DNA from: Isoetes taiwanensis
Taxonomy: Eukaryota; Streptophyta; Lycopodiopsida; Isoetales; Isoetaceae
NCBI GenBank assembly: GCA_021234155.1
Contig: JAJEKV010000058.1
Span: 9,176,992 to 9,240,991, forward strand
Length of the DNA stretch: 64,000 bases
Reading direction: 5' to 3'
Shown: positions 42,500 through 55,139 of the stretch, piece by piece
Position numbering within the stretch: position 1 is the stretch's first letter
Layout: every line of letters begins with the position of its first letter
The notes under the pieces: generated by a model
Databases searched by the model: none
The model's input: the letters and a program-made list of their open reading frames with translations, nothing else
Told to the model about the DNA's origin: nothing
Translations under genes and position numbers: made by a program

Positions 42500-42990
42500 A
42501 AATTAAGAATAACCAACACACAACTACCATTAACATTAATTATCACAACCATTGGATCCAACACATTTAAATTAAAATCCCCCTTAAACCCCCTTTGGTT
42601 TGGGTGCATATTCACACGGGGGGTGACGTAGGGCAGCGAGAGCCCTTATAATTATATTTTGCACGTACAAAATCAACACCATATAGTATTTTGCTTCAAA
42701 TCTTATAGTATTTTGCAAATCTTGTTATACAGTATAGCAAATTCTGTACTTGCATACCCCACAAACGAGGAATTTTACGTACGGTGTAGATTAAGGAATA
42801 AGGGGTGAATATGCCTATCCAACAGCTCTCGCTGCCCTACGTCACCCCCCGTGTGAATATGCACCCAAACCAAAGGGGGTTTAAGGGGGATTTTAATTTA
42901 AATGTGTTGGATCCAATGGTTGTGATAATTAATGTTAATGGTAGTTGTGTGTTGGTTGTTATATTAAAAAAAATTTTGGGCCCTTCGGGC
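42500..42990. mobile_element. Foldback MITE with GGGCCCTTCGGGCCC tip (tandem-copy locus)
   Basis: Inverted arms (42500-42650 and 42838-42990) share GTGTTGGATCCAATGG, CACCCAAACCAAAGGGGG and the GCTCTCGCTGCCC boundary, around a 185-bp centre. Only the right arm retains the GGGCCC hairpin tip followed by TAA. Confidence 0.7.
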
Positions 42991-44385
42991 CCTAAAAAAA
43001 CCAAACATATGTAAAAACATGTAAACATGCAAAACATGAATATCTAATATCTAGCATTATAACAAAAAAAAAAAAAAAAACTAATATGAAGCCTGAGTAA
43101 CTATAATATTATAGCATAATGTAACTTAATTACATACGCTTTAAAAGCATATTATTTAAAAATTTATTAAGCCATTGAAGACAGCAAGAGTATTATAGCA
43201 ATTTTGAAGCACTCAAAATAGATAGCGGCTTAAGATACGATATACATCTTCGTTGATTTGCCTATCAAACAGTCTGCAGAGGGCAGTTAGCCTATTTACT
43301 TGCGCACGTAAATCCAACCAACCAACCAACCAACCATAATAACAACACATCAATGATCTTCATTTATTGGATTCTCTAGTACAGTAATGTTGGATCAACA
43401 TCATGTTGACTTCAGGCATCGAAGAAATGTCATGTGGAATTGATGGATTGAGAGATTCTATAGTCTGCATGAACGTAAAGGAAAGAAATTGGTTAGATTG
43501 ATATTAATTTAGAAAATAGAATTTTACTAGTGAAATAAAATTGAATCAATAAAAGCTTTTGACACTGATATGCTCTACAATAATGTTTTATTCACAAACC
43601 TTTAGTAACAAAATAAAATTGAATCAAATAAAAGCGTTAGACATTGATATGCTTGACAATAATGTTTTATTCACAAACCATTGCATGAAAGACAACAACA
43701 TCAACGTTACTCTGCAGTAACAATTGGTGAGGTTCATAAAGAACTTAGTGACACTTTCTCACGGGTTGCCTGGCTTTGGTTTAACAAGTGAAGAGAATCG
43801 GCCAGTTTGGTGATGTGGAGTAGGTTTCCTATAACAGTCAGTGAAGCGAGATCAAGGATAGAGAGGTTTTGAAGCAAGCTTGCTCTGTTAGCATTCCACG
43901 TGTTACTTCAGCTACAGCTATTTCTCTTTCACAATGAAACCATTGTTTATCAATCCATATGATTTTGGATGCTCCACATGGCCACTGTTTGATTGATCTG
44001 CACGACTCAGAAAGCGGCATGGAATAATCCGCCTGTTGTGTGCACAAGAATCCATTTGTTGATTGAAGCTAAAGGCTGGTTACTATGAATAATTCAGCAG
44101 GCCAGGAATATCCAAGAAGTTGGAAGCAAACAGAGGGCCTAAAACTTTAAACTCTTTTAGAATCTGCAACAAATCTTAGAACAGACAAAGTGAAGGAAAC
44201 AAAGGCGGGTTTTGCAGCATTGCATTGTAGAATCAGAAAACCAATATCTTGTAAAAAATACCATTATATTAACTGAAGAAACATTAAAAAAACAAATACC
44301 TTTGTAAATGTGAGCAAAAAATCCATCTCGTGATAACCTTCCATCAGCAAACATCCACTCCGGCAACAAGAATCTTAGAGGGCAA

Positions 44386-44510
44386 GTACACATGCACATG
44401 CGCATGCACATGCACATGCACATGCACACACGTGCACATGCACATGCACATGCACATGCACACACGTGCACATGCACGTGCACATGCACATGCATACACA
44501 TGTGCAGTGT
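44386..44510 (+). repeat. (CATGCA)n alternating purine-pyrimidine tract, copy 1
   Basis: About 120 bp of CATGCA/CACGTG repeats, nearly perfectly alternating purine and pyrimidine. Equivalent tracts occur at 46493-46617 and 47100-47226. Long His-Met or Cys-Met frames across it are an artefact of the repeat. Confidence 0.95.
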
Positions 44511-46492
44511 TCATGCACAAACATGCAGAGAAAGACAACAACCCTCGGATTGTTTCAGCCAACGAAAATTAACGGCCCATAAAGGGTGCACTCTAGAAAT
44601 ACTATTTAGTACACCTCAATGAATATAACAACGAAATCATAGAAAAACCATGGGAAAAAGCGTATAAAAAACAAAAAGTAACCCCCTGTTATTATGCTAC
44701 ATATAGATGACTTGCAGCTTGATAAGTATAGAGATTGTCCTGATGCTTTGGTTCCCTAATATCTATTTTTGCACGTACAAAATCAACACCATATAGTATT
44801 TTGCTTCAAATCTTATAGTATTTTGCAAATCTTGTTATACAGTATAGCAAATTCTGTACTTGCATACCCCACAAACGAGGAATTTTACGTACGGTGTAGA
44901 TTAAGGAATAAGGGGTGAATATGCCTATCCAACAGCTCTCGCTGCCCTACGTCACCCCCCGTGTGAATATGCACCCAAACCAAAGGGGGTTTAAGGGGGA
45001 TTTTAATTTAAATGTGTTGGATCCAATGGTTGTGATAATTAATGTTAATGGTAGTTGTGTGTTGGTTGTTATATTAAAAAAAATTTTGGGCCCTTCGGGC
45101 CCTAAAAAAACCAAACATATGTAAAAACATGTAAACATGCAAAACATGAATATCTAATATCTAGCATTATAACAAAAAAAAAAAAAACTAATATGAAGCC
45201 TGAGTAACTATAATATTATAGCATAATGTAACTTAATTACATACGCTTTAAAAGCATATTATTTAAAAATTTATTAAGCCATTGAAGACAGCAAGAGTAT
45301 TATAGCAATTTTGAAGCACTCAAAATAGATAGCGGCTTAAGATACGATATACATCTTCGTTGATTTGCCTATCAAACAGTCTGCAGAGGGCAGTTAGCCT
45401 ATTTACTTGCGCACGTAAATCCAACCAACCAACCAACCAACCATAATAACAACACATCAATGATCTTCATTTATTGGATTCTCTAGTACAGTAATGTTGG
45501 ATCAACATCATGTTGACTTCAGGCATCGAAGAAATGTCATGTGGAATTGATGGATTGAGAGATTCTATAGTCTGCATGAACGTAAAGGAAAGAAATTGGT
45601 TAGATTGATATTAATTTAGAAAATAGAATTTTACTAGTGAAATAAAATTGAATCAATAAAAGCTTTTGACACTGATATGCTCTACAATAATGTTTTATTC
45701 ACAAACCTTTAGTAACAAAATAAAATTGAATCAAATAAAAGCGTTAGACATTGATATGCTTGACAATAATGTTTTATTCACAAACCATTGCATGAAAGAC
45801 AACAACATCAACGTTACTCTGCAGTAACAATTGGTGAGGTTCATAAAGAACTTAGTGACACTTTCTCACGGGTTGCCTGGCTTTGGTTTAACAAGTGAAG
45901 AGAATCGGCCAGTTTGGTGATGTGGAGTAGGTTTCCTATAACAGTCAGTGAAGCGAGATCAAGGATAGAGAGGTTTTGAAGCAAGCTTGCTCTGTTAGCA
46001 TTCCACGTGTTACTTCAGCTACAGCTATTTCTCTTTCACAATGAAACCATTGTTTATCAATCCATATGATTTTGGATGCTCCACATGGCCACTGTTTGAT
46101 TGATCTGCACGACTCAGAAAGCGGCATGGAATAATCCGCCTGTTGTGTGCACAAGAATCCATTTGTTGATTGAAGCTAAAGGCTGGTTACTATGAATAAT
46201 TCAGCAGGCCAGGAATATCCAAGAAGTTGGAAGCAAACAGAGGGCCTAAAACTTTAAACTCTTTTAGAATCTGCAACAAATCTTAGAACAGACAAAGTGA
46301 AGGAAACAAAGGCGGGTTTTGCAGCATTGCATTGTAGAATCAGAAAACCAATATCTTGTAAAAAATACCATTATATTAACTGAAGAAACATTAAAAAAAC
46401 AAATACCTTTGTAAATGTGAGCAAAAAATCCATCTCGTGATAACCTTCCATCAGCAAACATCCACTCCGGCAACAAGAATCTTAGAGGGCAA

Positions 46493-46617
46493 GTACACAT
46501 GCACATGCGCATGCACATGCACATGCACATGCACACACGTGCACATGCACATGCACATGCACATGCACACACGTGCACATGCACGTGCACATGCACATGC
46601 ATACACATGCGCAGTGT
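46493..46617 (+). repeat. (CATGCA)n tract, copy 2
   Basis: Tandem-duplicate of the tract at 44386-44510. Confidence 0.95.
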
Positions 46618-47099
46618 TCATGCACAAACATGCAGAGAAAGACAACAACCCTCGGATTGTTTCAGCCAACGAAAATTAACGGCCCATAAAGGGTGCACTC
46701 TAGAAATACTATTTAGTACACCTCAATGAATATAACAACGAAATCATAGAAAAACCATGTGAAAAAGCGTATAAAAAACAAAAAGTAACCCCCTGTTATT
46801 ATGCTACATATAGATGACTTGCAGCTTGATAAGTATAGAGATTGTCCTGATGCTTTGGTTCCCTAATATCTATTTTTGCTGTAGGTATATGAACTTGATC
46901 TAATATCTAGCATAATAACAGGGGGTTACTTTTTGTTTTTTTATACGCTTTTTTACATGGTTTTTCTATGATTTCATTGTTGTATTCATTGAGGTGTACT
47001 AAATAGTATTTCTAGAGTGCACCCTTTATGGGCCGTTAATTTTTGTTCGCTGAAACAATCCGAGGGTTGTTGTCTTTCTCTGCATGTTTGTGCATGAAC

Positions 47100-47226
47100 A
47101 CTGCGCATGTGTATGCATGTGCATGTGCACGTGCATGTGCACGTGTGTGCATGTGCATGTGCATGTGCATGTGCATGTGCATGTGCATGTGTACTGCGCA
47201 TGTGCATGTGCATGTGCATGTGTACT
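47100..47226 (-). repeat. (CATGCA)n tract, inverted copy
   Basis: Inverted copy within the right arm of the palindrome, with a longer run of ATGTGC units. Confidence 0.95.
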
Positions 47227-47239
47227 TGCCCTCTTGGAT

Positions 47240-48260
47240 TCTTGTTGCCGGAGTGGATGTTTGCTGATGGAAGGTTATCACGAGATGGATTTTTTGCTCA
47301 CATTTACAAAGGTATTTGTTTTTTTAATGTTTCTTCAGTTAATATAATGGTATTTTTTACAAGATATTGGTTTTCTGGTTCTACAATGCAATGCTGCAAA
47401 ACCCTCCTTTGTTTCCTTCACTTTGTCTGTTCTAAGATTTGTTGCAGATTCTAAAAGAGTTTAGAGTTTTAGGCCCTCTGTTTGCTTCCAACTTATTGAT
47501 ATTCCCCGCCTCATCGATTATTCATAGCAACCAGCCTTTAGCCTCAATCAACAAATGGATTCTTGTGCACAAAACAGCGGATTATTCCATGCCGCTTCTC
47601 GAGTCGCAAGTATTAGTCAAACAAAGGGCCATATGGAGCATCCAAAATCATATGGATTGATAAACAATGATTTCATTGTGAAAGAGAAATAGTCAGAAAT
47701 GAAGTAACAACACGTGGAATGCTAACAGAGCAAGCTTTCTTCAAAACCTCTATCCTTGATCTCGCCACCGATCGCTACAGAAACCTACTCCACATCACCA
47801 AACTGGCTGATTCTCTTCACTTGTTAAACCAAAGCCACGCAACCCGTGAGAAAGTGTCATTGGTTCTTTATGAACCTCACCAATTGTTACTGCAGAGTAA
47901 CGTTGATGTTGTTGTCTTTCATGCAATGGTTTGTGAATAAAACATTATTGTCGAGCATATCAATGTCTAAAGCTTTTATTTGATTCAATTTTATTTCATT
48001 ACTAAAGGTTTGTGAATAAAACATTATTGTAGAGCATATCAGTGTCAAAAGCTTTTATTGATTCAATTTTATTTCACTAGTAAAATTCTAATTTCTAAAT
48101 TAATATCAATCTAACCAATTTCTTTCCTTTATGTTCATGCAGACTATAGAATCTCTCAATCCATCAATTCCACATGACATTTCTCCGATGCCTGAAGTCA
48201 ACATGATGTTGATCCAAACATCATTACTGTACCAGAGAATCCAATAAATGAAGATCAAGT
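47240..48260 (+). pseudogene. Unidentified gene relic in the palindrome arm
   Basis: Short open pieces in plus orientation have splice-like borders: one ending at TTTACAAAG before a GTATTT donor near 47312; one starting after GTTGCAG at about 47446 (ILKEFRVLGPLFASN); one around 47719-47940 (LATDRYRNLLHITKLADSLHLLNQ...); and one after TTCATGCAG at about 48143 (TIESLNPSIPHDISPMPE). They suggest a decayed captured gene. I do not recognise the protein. The same sequence is present inverted in the two other copies at 43.4-44.4 and 45.5-46.5 kb. Confidence 0.3.
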
Positions 48261-48607
48261 TCAATTAGTCCTACCACCATCAGCGCAACCACCACCTGCA
48301 CATGGCGAGGACCCTATTGATGTGTTGTTATGATGGTTGGTTGGTTGGTTAGTTGGGTTTACGTGCGCAAGTAAATAGGCTAACTGCCCTCTGCAGCCTG
48401 TTTGATAGGCAAATCAACGAAGAGGTGTATCATATCTTAAGCCACTATCCATTTTGAGTGCTTCAAAATTGCTATAATACTCTTGCTGTCTTCAATGACT
48501 TAATAAATTTTTAAATAATATGCTTTTAAAACGTATGTAATTAAATTACATTATGCTATAATATTATAGTTACTCAGGCTTCATATTAGTTAGTTCTTTT
48601 TTCTTTT

Positions 48608-48770
48608 TCTTTTTGGGTTGCCCCTAGGGGGGCAAACCCTCGTTTGTGTGGGTATGTGGGCATATTCAAGTATATGCTGGCATATACCTAGCATATGCTG
48701 ATGACTGCTAAAAACTGGCTGCTGCCTGTAAATGCTCGGTCATCCAGCCCCATTATCAGCTCAACTCCGG
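48608..48770 (+). repeat. Short dispersed repeat with TTGCCCCTAGGGGGGCAA hairpin, copy 1
   Basis: Begins TTTTTGGGTTGCCCCTAG and shares CATATTCAAGTATAT and AGCATATGC blocks with 52104-52260. The terminal hairpin marks one end; the far end is not clear. Confidence 0.65.
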
Positions 48771-49077
48771 CGGCCCCAACGCAACTACGGCTGCTGCTAC
48801 CATTGTACCAGTTGTAAATCCTTTGGTGGCTGCTGCAACAGCCTCTTCTGCTTCTTCTGGGCCTGCGGAAACGCCAGGTTCTTCTGGGGCGAACTCAGAA
48901 GGGGGTTCTGAATCTGATGATGGTGGACACCAATCTGCCGCAGCCCCTTGGGAAGAAAGTGTCGAGATTCATTCAGAGTGGGATACTCAGCAACGGATGG
49001 AGAAGGCAATCCTTGAGTACAAGGTTCGTAAGGCAGCTCCTGCTTGGCTCCCTGTTCAACCAAACCTTAGACTGTAG
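48770..49077 (+). pseudogene. Fragment of a conserved plant protein (WDTQQRM...KAAPAWLP)
   Basis: The open frame encodes an Ala/Ser/Gly-rich linker followed by WEESVEIHSEWDTQQRMEKAILEYKVRKAAPAWLP, which I recall from conserved plant proteins of unknown role, probably organelle-targeted. The upstream part is replaced by the hairpin repeat. Downstream the frame stops soon after AWLP, where the full protein would continue. It precedes the PPR relic by only 25 bp in the same orientation. The name and function are unknown. Confidence 0.5.
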
Positions 49078-49101
49078 CCTAGCTGAACATGCCATCCTCG
49101 G

Positions 49102-51127
49102 ATGCGTCGATCCGTAGGATTCATTCAGCCTTCGAAATGGAGCATGGGAACGACGGATTCCAAAGAAGATTATGCTCGTACCTTGCAGTTTTGTGGCAAC
49201 ATGAAGGCTCTGGCAGAGGGCAAACGGGTCCATTCACATATTTTGAAAGGTGGGCTATATCAAAACCTGGTTCTCTATAATTTTTTGATGGACATGTATG
49301 GCAAATGTGGAAATGCAGAGGAGGCCAAATCAATTTTTGGCATAGTGCAGAAAAGAAATGTAGTTTCTTGGACTGTCATGGTTGCAGCATATGTTCAGAG
49401 TGGTAGCAGCAGGCATGCACTTAGTCTCTTTTACCAAATGCTCTTGGAGGGAACTGAGCCAAATAGAGTAACTTTTCTCAACCTCCTTGATGCCTGTTCG
49501 AATACGGGAACTCGCACGCACAGTGTAGGCTTATCCAATCATCAATTATTTGCTCTGGTTTGGAATCTGATATGGTTGTTGCAAATGCACTTGTTAATAT
49601 GTTTGGAAAATGTGGAGCCCTTGAGGATGCATTAGCAGTTTTTACTGCAATGAGGTTAAGGAATGTGGTCTCTTGGACCTCTTTAATGGCGGGATATTCT
49701 CTTGCTGCAGACATGAACATGGTTAAACTGCTATTTGAACAAATGCGACTTCAAGGAGTGGTCCCTAACAGGGTAACTTTTATGACAGTTCTAGATGCAT
49801 GTACTGACCCGCAAGAGCTGAGTACTGGCAAGCTGCTTCATGCATGCCTTGTGGTGTCTCGAGTTGATCTGGATATAGTTATAGGGACCATTCTTGTGAC
49901 TATGTATGGAAAATGTGGAAGTCTAGGAGATGCAACGAGGATATTTGTTATCTTGGATAAAGATATGTTATTACTAAATGCAATGATCTCGGCGTTTGTG
50001 CAAAATGATCGTAATGAAGGAACAAAAATCGTGTAATATTTTATGAAGGCATGATACCAGATAAATACACCTTCATTCATGTACTCAATGCATCCCCTGC
50101 CCTTGAATGTGGCAAGCTGATCCATGGACATATCCTGTTCAATGACATAAAATTTGATGTTCTTTTGTGGAATGGGCTTTTAAGCATGTATGCGCAGTTA
50201 GGGGACCTTGAAGCAGCATATTATATATTCAGCAGAATGTCTCAACGTGATGTGGCATCATGGAATGCGATGATCTCTGCATATGCTCAACAAAGCCAGG
50301 GGGACAAGGCACTTGAAATTCTTGGACAGATGCATCAAGATGTTGTGTTGCCAGACAATATCACTTTTATAAGTGCTCTTGATGCATGTACCGTCCAAGG
50401 ATCTCTGGCACACGGTGTATTGATACATGCCAAGGTTACTGCCTCTGATAACCAATCTGATGTAGTTGTCGGCACGTCCATAGTGAACATGTATGCAAAA
50501 TGTCAGAATCTAAAGGAAGCATTGAAGGTTTTCAATGAAATGCCCACAAGAAATGTTATATCATGGACTGTTGTAATCTCAGCATGCACTGAACATGGTA
50601 GAAACGAGTATGCTCTCGAGCTATTTCATGTAATGAAGAAGCTTGGTGCTTTCCCAAGTGCAGCCACTTTTATCAGTGTTCTTAGTGCATGTGGTAATTC
50701 AGCAGCCCTTACAGAAGGTAGGAAAATTCATGCATCCATTTCAAACGAACTCCAACATGAACTTGTGATAGAGAATTCCCTCCTTAACATGTATGGTAGA
50801 TGTGCATGCTTGGAGGATGTATCTTGCATATTTGAGAGAATGCAAGAGAGAGATCTCATAACTTGGAATTGCATGATCATGATATACAGCCAGCATGGAC
50901 ATGTGGGAGCACTAAAACTATTCCAGCAAATGCAGTTAGAAGGCTTAAGACCTAATTCTGTCACCTTTGTTAGCGCCTTATCCACTTGCAGCCATGCTGG
51001 ATTGGAGGTCGATGGCTACAACTGCATTCTTTCAATGACTATGGATCACGGGATAACGTTGAGGAGCAGTCATTACGGTTGTGTAATTGATGTCACATAT
51101 TTTACTGCTGTCATTTTCCTTTGTTAG
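49102..51127 (+). pseudogene. PLS-class pentatricopeptide repeat protein, frameshifted
   Basis: About 600 residues of tandem PPR motifs are spread over three frames: 49102-49510, 49512-50036 and 50051-51127. Motifs such as LYNFLMDMYGKCGNAEEAKSI, RNVVSWTVMVAAYVQSG and PNRVTFLNLLDAC recur with P, L and S length variation, typical of plant PLS-class editing factors bound for mitochondria or plastids. Frame changes at about 49500-49515 and 50036-50051 break it. The C-terminal E and DYW domains expected after the last repeats are missing; translation ends in unrelated sequence at 51127. No introns are needed, as usual for PPR genes. It is most likely a pseudogene. Confidence 0.88.
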
Positions 51128-52380
51128 TGACTCTTGTTTTACTTCCCGTTATTTGAAAACAGTAAGCATGAAGTATTTATCAATCATTTATAGCTTTTGT
51201 ACAGGCGGTTATCTTTATTTTCCACTAGTTATGATAATATTTCTGCTGATAGATTAATATTTCTGCAGATAAATTAATATGATAATATTTATGCTAATAG
51301 ATGAATATTCTTTTGCAGCGAAAGGGAAATGATACCCAGTTATATGCGCTTGGTATTGCAGAACTCAAAGGCCTGCTTTTATTACTTGGTATCCTTTGTT
51401 TCACAAAATGTAATATGTGATACATGTACATGATTTGTGCCCCAGATCACACAAGGTTGCAAAGAGCTGGATGCTGCAGGGGACTGGATGCACTTATTCT
51501 CAAGGGGACAGATGAAGCACCTATTTCTTCTGGACATGTATCTGGAATGAATATACTTACAAGAATATTTGTATGTCTTGATGCCTACGTTCCTGCATTT
51601 GACTTGTCTTGGTTGTATTAGCAGTTTAGTAAGCACAAGTTGCCCATAACGTTGTTGGTATAGTGGTTGAAGATCTCATAGTATTAGGACTCCTACGTAA
51701 TCAGGATGGACCAATGCACTGATATGGAATGCTTATGAACTTAAAATATGCATTAGAAAGGTACTTCTAGCCTTTTCTTTCCACCCAAAAGTTTACAGGG
51801 CACATTATTGCAGAATTGGGTTTCTAGCTTTCATGTCATGTAAGCAAAGTAAAAGCCCTCAAAACGTATTATGCAATTCAGCTTATTATCTGTGCCATTT
51901 AACCTGCACCATTCTTATTATGCAAATCTATTTATTATCTACCCCATTTTCATTACGCTATTTAACTCCCTTATCAGAAAGAAGCAGAAAAAGATAAAAA
52001 GACCAATTATAATCTGGCCAAGAAGAGAAAATGGACCAATTATAATTTGGGCAATACAAAAGTGCTCTCCTCTTCCGAATTTCTTGAAGTTGCCTTTGCC
52101 ATGGACGCGGTTTTTGGGTTGCCCCTAAGGGGGCAAACCTCTGGTCATGTGGGGTTTGTGGTATATTCAAGTATATACCAATATATACCCAGCATATGCC
52201 ATAAACTGCTCCGAACTTACTATCGTGTGTAAACTGGCGGTCGCCCCCCGTTGCTGGGCAGCGACTCTGGAAAAACCGGGTAACCGGAACAGTGTCCATA
52301 GATTTCGAAGCATTAGCTCTGCTGCTGGCCTCTGAGATTAGGATAGGATATTAGCAGAACTACTTTGCCAACTATTACAG
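51128..52380. repeat. Gap with AT-rich DNA and short repeat copy 2
   Basis: No gene is recognised. It contains repeated AGATTAATATTTCTGC-like units at 51250-51300 and the second copy of the TTGCCCCTAAGGGGGCAA hairpin repeat at 52104-52260. Confidence 0.5.
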
Positions 52381-53530
52381 TGCAGACCTCATCCAGAAAG
52401 CGAATGGCGTGCCATTCTTTGAAGAGGTCAGCCTCTGATTATCATATAAAAGCTTATATATAGTCCTCAATAACAAAAGGCATGTATCAATTATTGATAC
52501 CTGAAAATGCATTTCTGGCAGAAATTGTGCAAGTGGTTTGCCCAGTTGTTGCTGGCTGTTGATTATCTCCATTCAAATCGCATCCTTTATCGGGATCTAA
52601 AGGTGTGTCTTTTTTTTGGCCCCATGCCTTGAATAAATGTTACCATCATAATAGTAATCTGTTTAAATTGTAATTGTCTCTTGATCCAGTGCTCGAATAT
52701 ATTCTTAACAAAGGATCAGGACGTTAGACTTGGTAAGCTTGTCCTTACGCTTTTGCATTTAGCTTATTATCTATCAAATAATTATTTAAAGGATGCATGT
52801 GTTTATATAACAGGTGATTTTGGACTGGAAAAAATGCTTACTTCGGAGGATTTAGCATCCTCGGTAAGTTTAGATGATCATGTAGTCGCATCTGCAGCCT
52901 TGGAAGAAATATTGCAGAAGAACATTAAAGCAAAGTAGTTGCGAACTAAGCCATTTTTATTTATTCAGGTGTTCGACACCCCCAATTACATGTGTCCAGA
53001 ACTTCTGGCAGACATACCATATGGCTCCAAGTCTGACATCTGGTCACTAGGTGCACATCTCCATCCAGTTGGTTTATCAATGGCCTAGTATCTTAATGAC
53101 CTATTTGTTCCCCAATTTTTTACAGGATGTTGCATGTATGGAATGTGTGCTCACAGGCCTGCCTTCAAAGATTTTGTAAGTGGTCTTCTTATTTCATGGT
53201 CCTCCGATGTTTGTACAAAGACATATTTGTTAGAAGTAATGCTTGTAAAATCCCATGGGCGTGCGATGACTGCGAGGAAAAGAATCATATTTAATTCTCC
53301 GTCCAGTTGTTTTGATGCCCTGCTTCTTACAGCCATCTCCATACTTTTAGTGTACTCTAACTACTTGTGTTTAGTCAGTTTCCATCAAGCTTTTAAGCTT
53401 AAACAACAGAAAAGTATCTCGTGCTTGTAGTTGAAACAGATTCTATTTTTCCTCGGGATATACAGGGACTGATCTGCAAAACTAACAAATCAACAATTGG
53501 TCCAATCCCACTTAGCTACTCTGCATCTTT
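52381..53530 (+). pseudogene. NIMA-related (NEK) Ser/Thr kinase, middle exons only
   Basis: Seven exons are recognisable with GT-AG borders: 52381-52426 (ADLIQKANGVPFFEE), 52522-52602 ([20 protein letters not shown]...YRDLK), 52690-52732 ([15 protein letters not shown]), 52814-52863 ([16 protein letters not shown]), 52969-53050 ([20 protein letters not shown]), 53126-53175 (CCMYGMCAHRPAFKDF) and 53466-53530 (GLICKTNKSTIGPIPLSYS). The order and sequence match plant NEK kinases, which act on microtubules and cell growth. The catalytic HRD reads YRD and the conserved VGTP reads FDTP. The N-lobe with the ATP-binding lysine is absent, and nothing equivalent follows. It is therefore a truncated pseudogene. 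Confidence 0.85.
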
Positions 53531-53771
53531 GTAAGTGTTACTATCAGCATAGGCTTGATATTTGTCTTAGTTATAGGCGACAAAAGGGACAGACTGATGC
53601 ATGTACTTGATTCATCTTCTCTCGCAAACTATAATTTGCTTCTGCTCATCCAGTTTAACTGGCAGGATGCTCTCTAAACTTGCAGCCTGGGAATCTACAT
53701 CCTTTCCAACATTAACAAAATCAGATTTTGCTTCATCGGCAGCTTTCCCATTTTCACATAGATAAGCAGCC

Positions 53772-54005
53772 TTGCTTATCTATTTTTTGGCCAGAACTAT
53801 GCAGGATTTGCACGACATGGGCGTGGTTCATAGGGATCTCAAGTTGAAATGGGATTCTTATAGCAGTGTTAGAGGAGGTCAAAGATCTTATTCTTGGAAT
53901 GACGTGTCCAAATCCTCAAAGAAGATTGACAATAGCAAATTCTCTGTCATCCTTGGGTCTTGGAACACAGTGGTTATGATGGTCAATATTATGAGAATAG
54001 TGTAA
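53772..54005 (+). pseudogene. Small kinase catalytic-loop fragment
   Basis: The translation contains MQDLHDMGVVHRDLK, a kinase catalytic loop, followed by SYSWNDVSKSSKK with no recognisable kinase continuation. It is too short to assign to a family and unrelated in detail to the NEK relic just upstream. Confidence 0.45.
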
Positions 54006-54671
54006 GATCTCCTAGTATCGAGACAACAAATGTATACAAAAAAGGGATCCGACGCAGAGGGTTGATGGGCAGTGGTACGTGAAGCCTAGAGCAAGCCAAG
54101 AAAATGCAAAGAACATTGATGGCGAGCTGAAGCATATAAAGCTCAAAATAAGGATAAAAGGTATGAAAAGGCCTCATCAGTTTGAGGTGCAAGAAATAGT
54201 CTTGTTTTAGAGAGTTGATACTGGATGCCATAAAAAGATAAAGTTGCAGCTACAAAATGGGTTATGGTAAGTTGTTTCTCCTTGCCTGGAAGTTTCATGA
54301 TGCAAAGCTATCTTACGAGGACGAGAGCACAATTTATTTGTCTGAGATGGTCAATCCAATTGTTGATCAAGAACGGGTATGCGCACTAAACTACTCAGTT
54401 ACATACACAATTCGATCGAGTCGCACTTGTGGACGGGCTTGTACATGAATGTAGCGGAACTACAAACTAATTGTAAGAACATGATAGGGGTCTATTTTAA
54501 TTTAAATATAGATTGAAAAATCAAGACTTCACGGTTAGATTTAGGCCACTTCACCCTCAAAAAACTGGAGGGCAACCCTCTGTGCGCAGCACCTTGTTTT
54601 TTAATGCTAGATATTAGGTATATTACATATTGCTACATGTTTTGCATGTTTTTACATATGTTTGGTTTTTT

Positions 54672-55040
54672 TAGGGCCCGAAGGGCCCAAAATTTTTTTT
54701 AGTATAACAACCAACACATAACTACCATTAACATTAATTATCACAACCATTGGATCCAACACATTTAAATTAAAATCCCCCTTAAATCCCCTTTGGTTTG
54801 GGTGCATATTCACACGGGGGGTGACGTAGGGCAGCGAGAGCCCTTATAATTATTTTTTGCACATACAAAATCAACACCATATAGTATTTTGCTTTAAATC
54901 TTATAGTATTTTGTAAATCTTGTTATACAGTATAGCAAATTTTGTACTTGCATACCCCACAAACGAGGAACTTTACGTACGGTGTATATTAAGGAATAAG
55001 GGGTGAATATGCCTATCCAACAGCTCTCGTTGCTTGATAA
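54672..55040 (-). mobile_element. Foldback MITE copy with GGGCCC tip
   Basis: Starts TTAGGGCCCGAAGGGCCC and runs through the central part shared with 42656-42838, ending at CCAACAGCTCTCG. Beyond the tip, 54600-54671 is also shared (inverted) with 42991-43065, so this MITE sits in a larger repeated block. Confidence 0.7.
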
Positions 55041-55139
55041 GTATAGGGATTGTCCTGATGCTTTAGTTCCCTAATATTTTTTCGCTCATCCCTATCCATG
55101 GCCTTAAATGAAACCATGCTCTCCCATTACTAGATGGTT

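Larger units (their letters stand above)
42656..46868 (+). repeat. Tandem duplication of a 2.1-kb unit
   Basis: Unit 1 (42656-44762) and unit 2 (44763-46868) start TTTGCACGTACAAAATC and are offset by 2107 bp. They differ by a short A-run length change near 43065 and very few substitutions, so the duplication is recent. Each unit holds one MITE half, an AT-rich spacer, a CCAA tetranucleotide run, a stretch with a possible gene relic and a (CATGCA)n tract. Confidence 0.93.
45153..48600. repeat. Large palindrome: 1.7-kb inverted repeat with short spacer
   Basis: The sequence 46903-48600 is the reverse complement of about 45153-46815 (and of the equivalent part of unit 1), with scattered substitutions and small indels. 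Only about 90 bp separate the arms. Both arms begin with TAGCATAATAACAGGGGG at the centre. Transcription through it would give a very long hairpin RNA. Confidence 0.88.

Noticed and set aside
44157-46729. Open frames of alternating His-Met, Cys-Ala or Val-His residues
   Set aside because: They are translations of the (CATGCA)n repeat in all frames and have no other support as genes.
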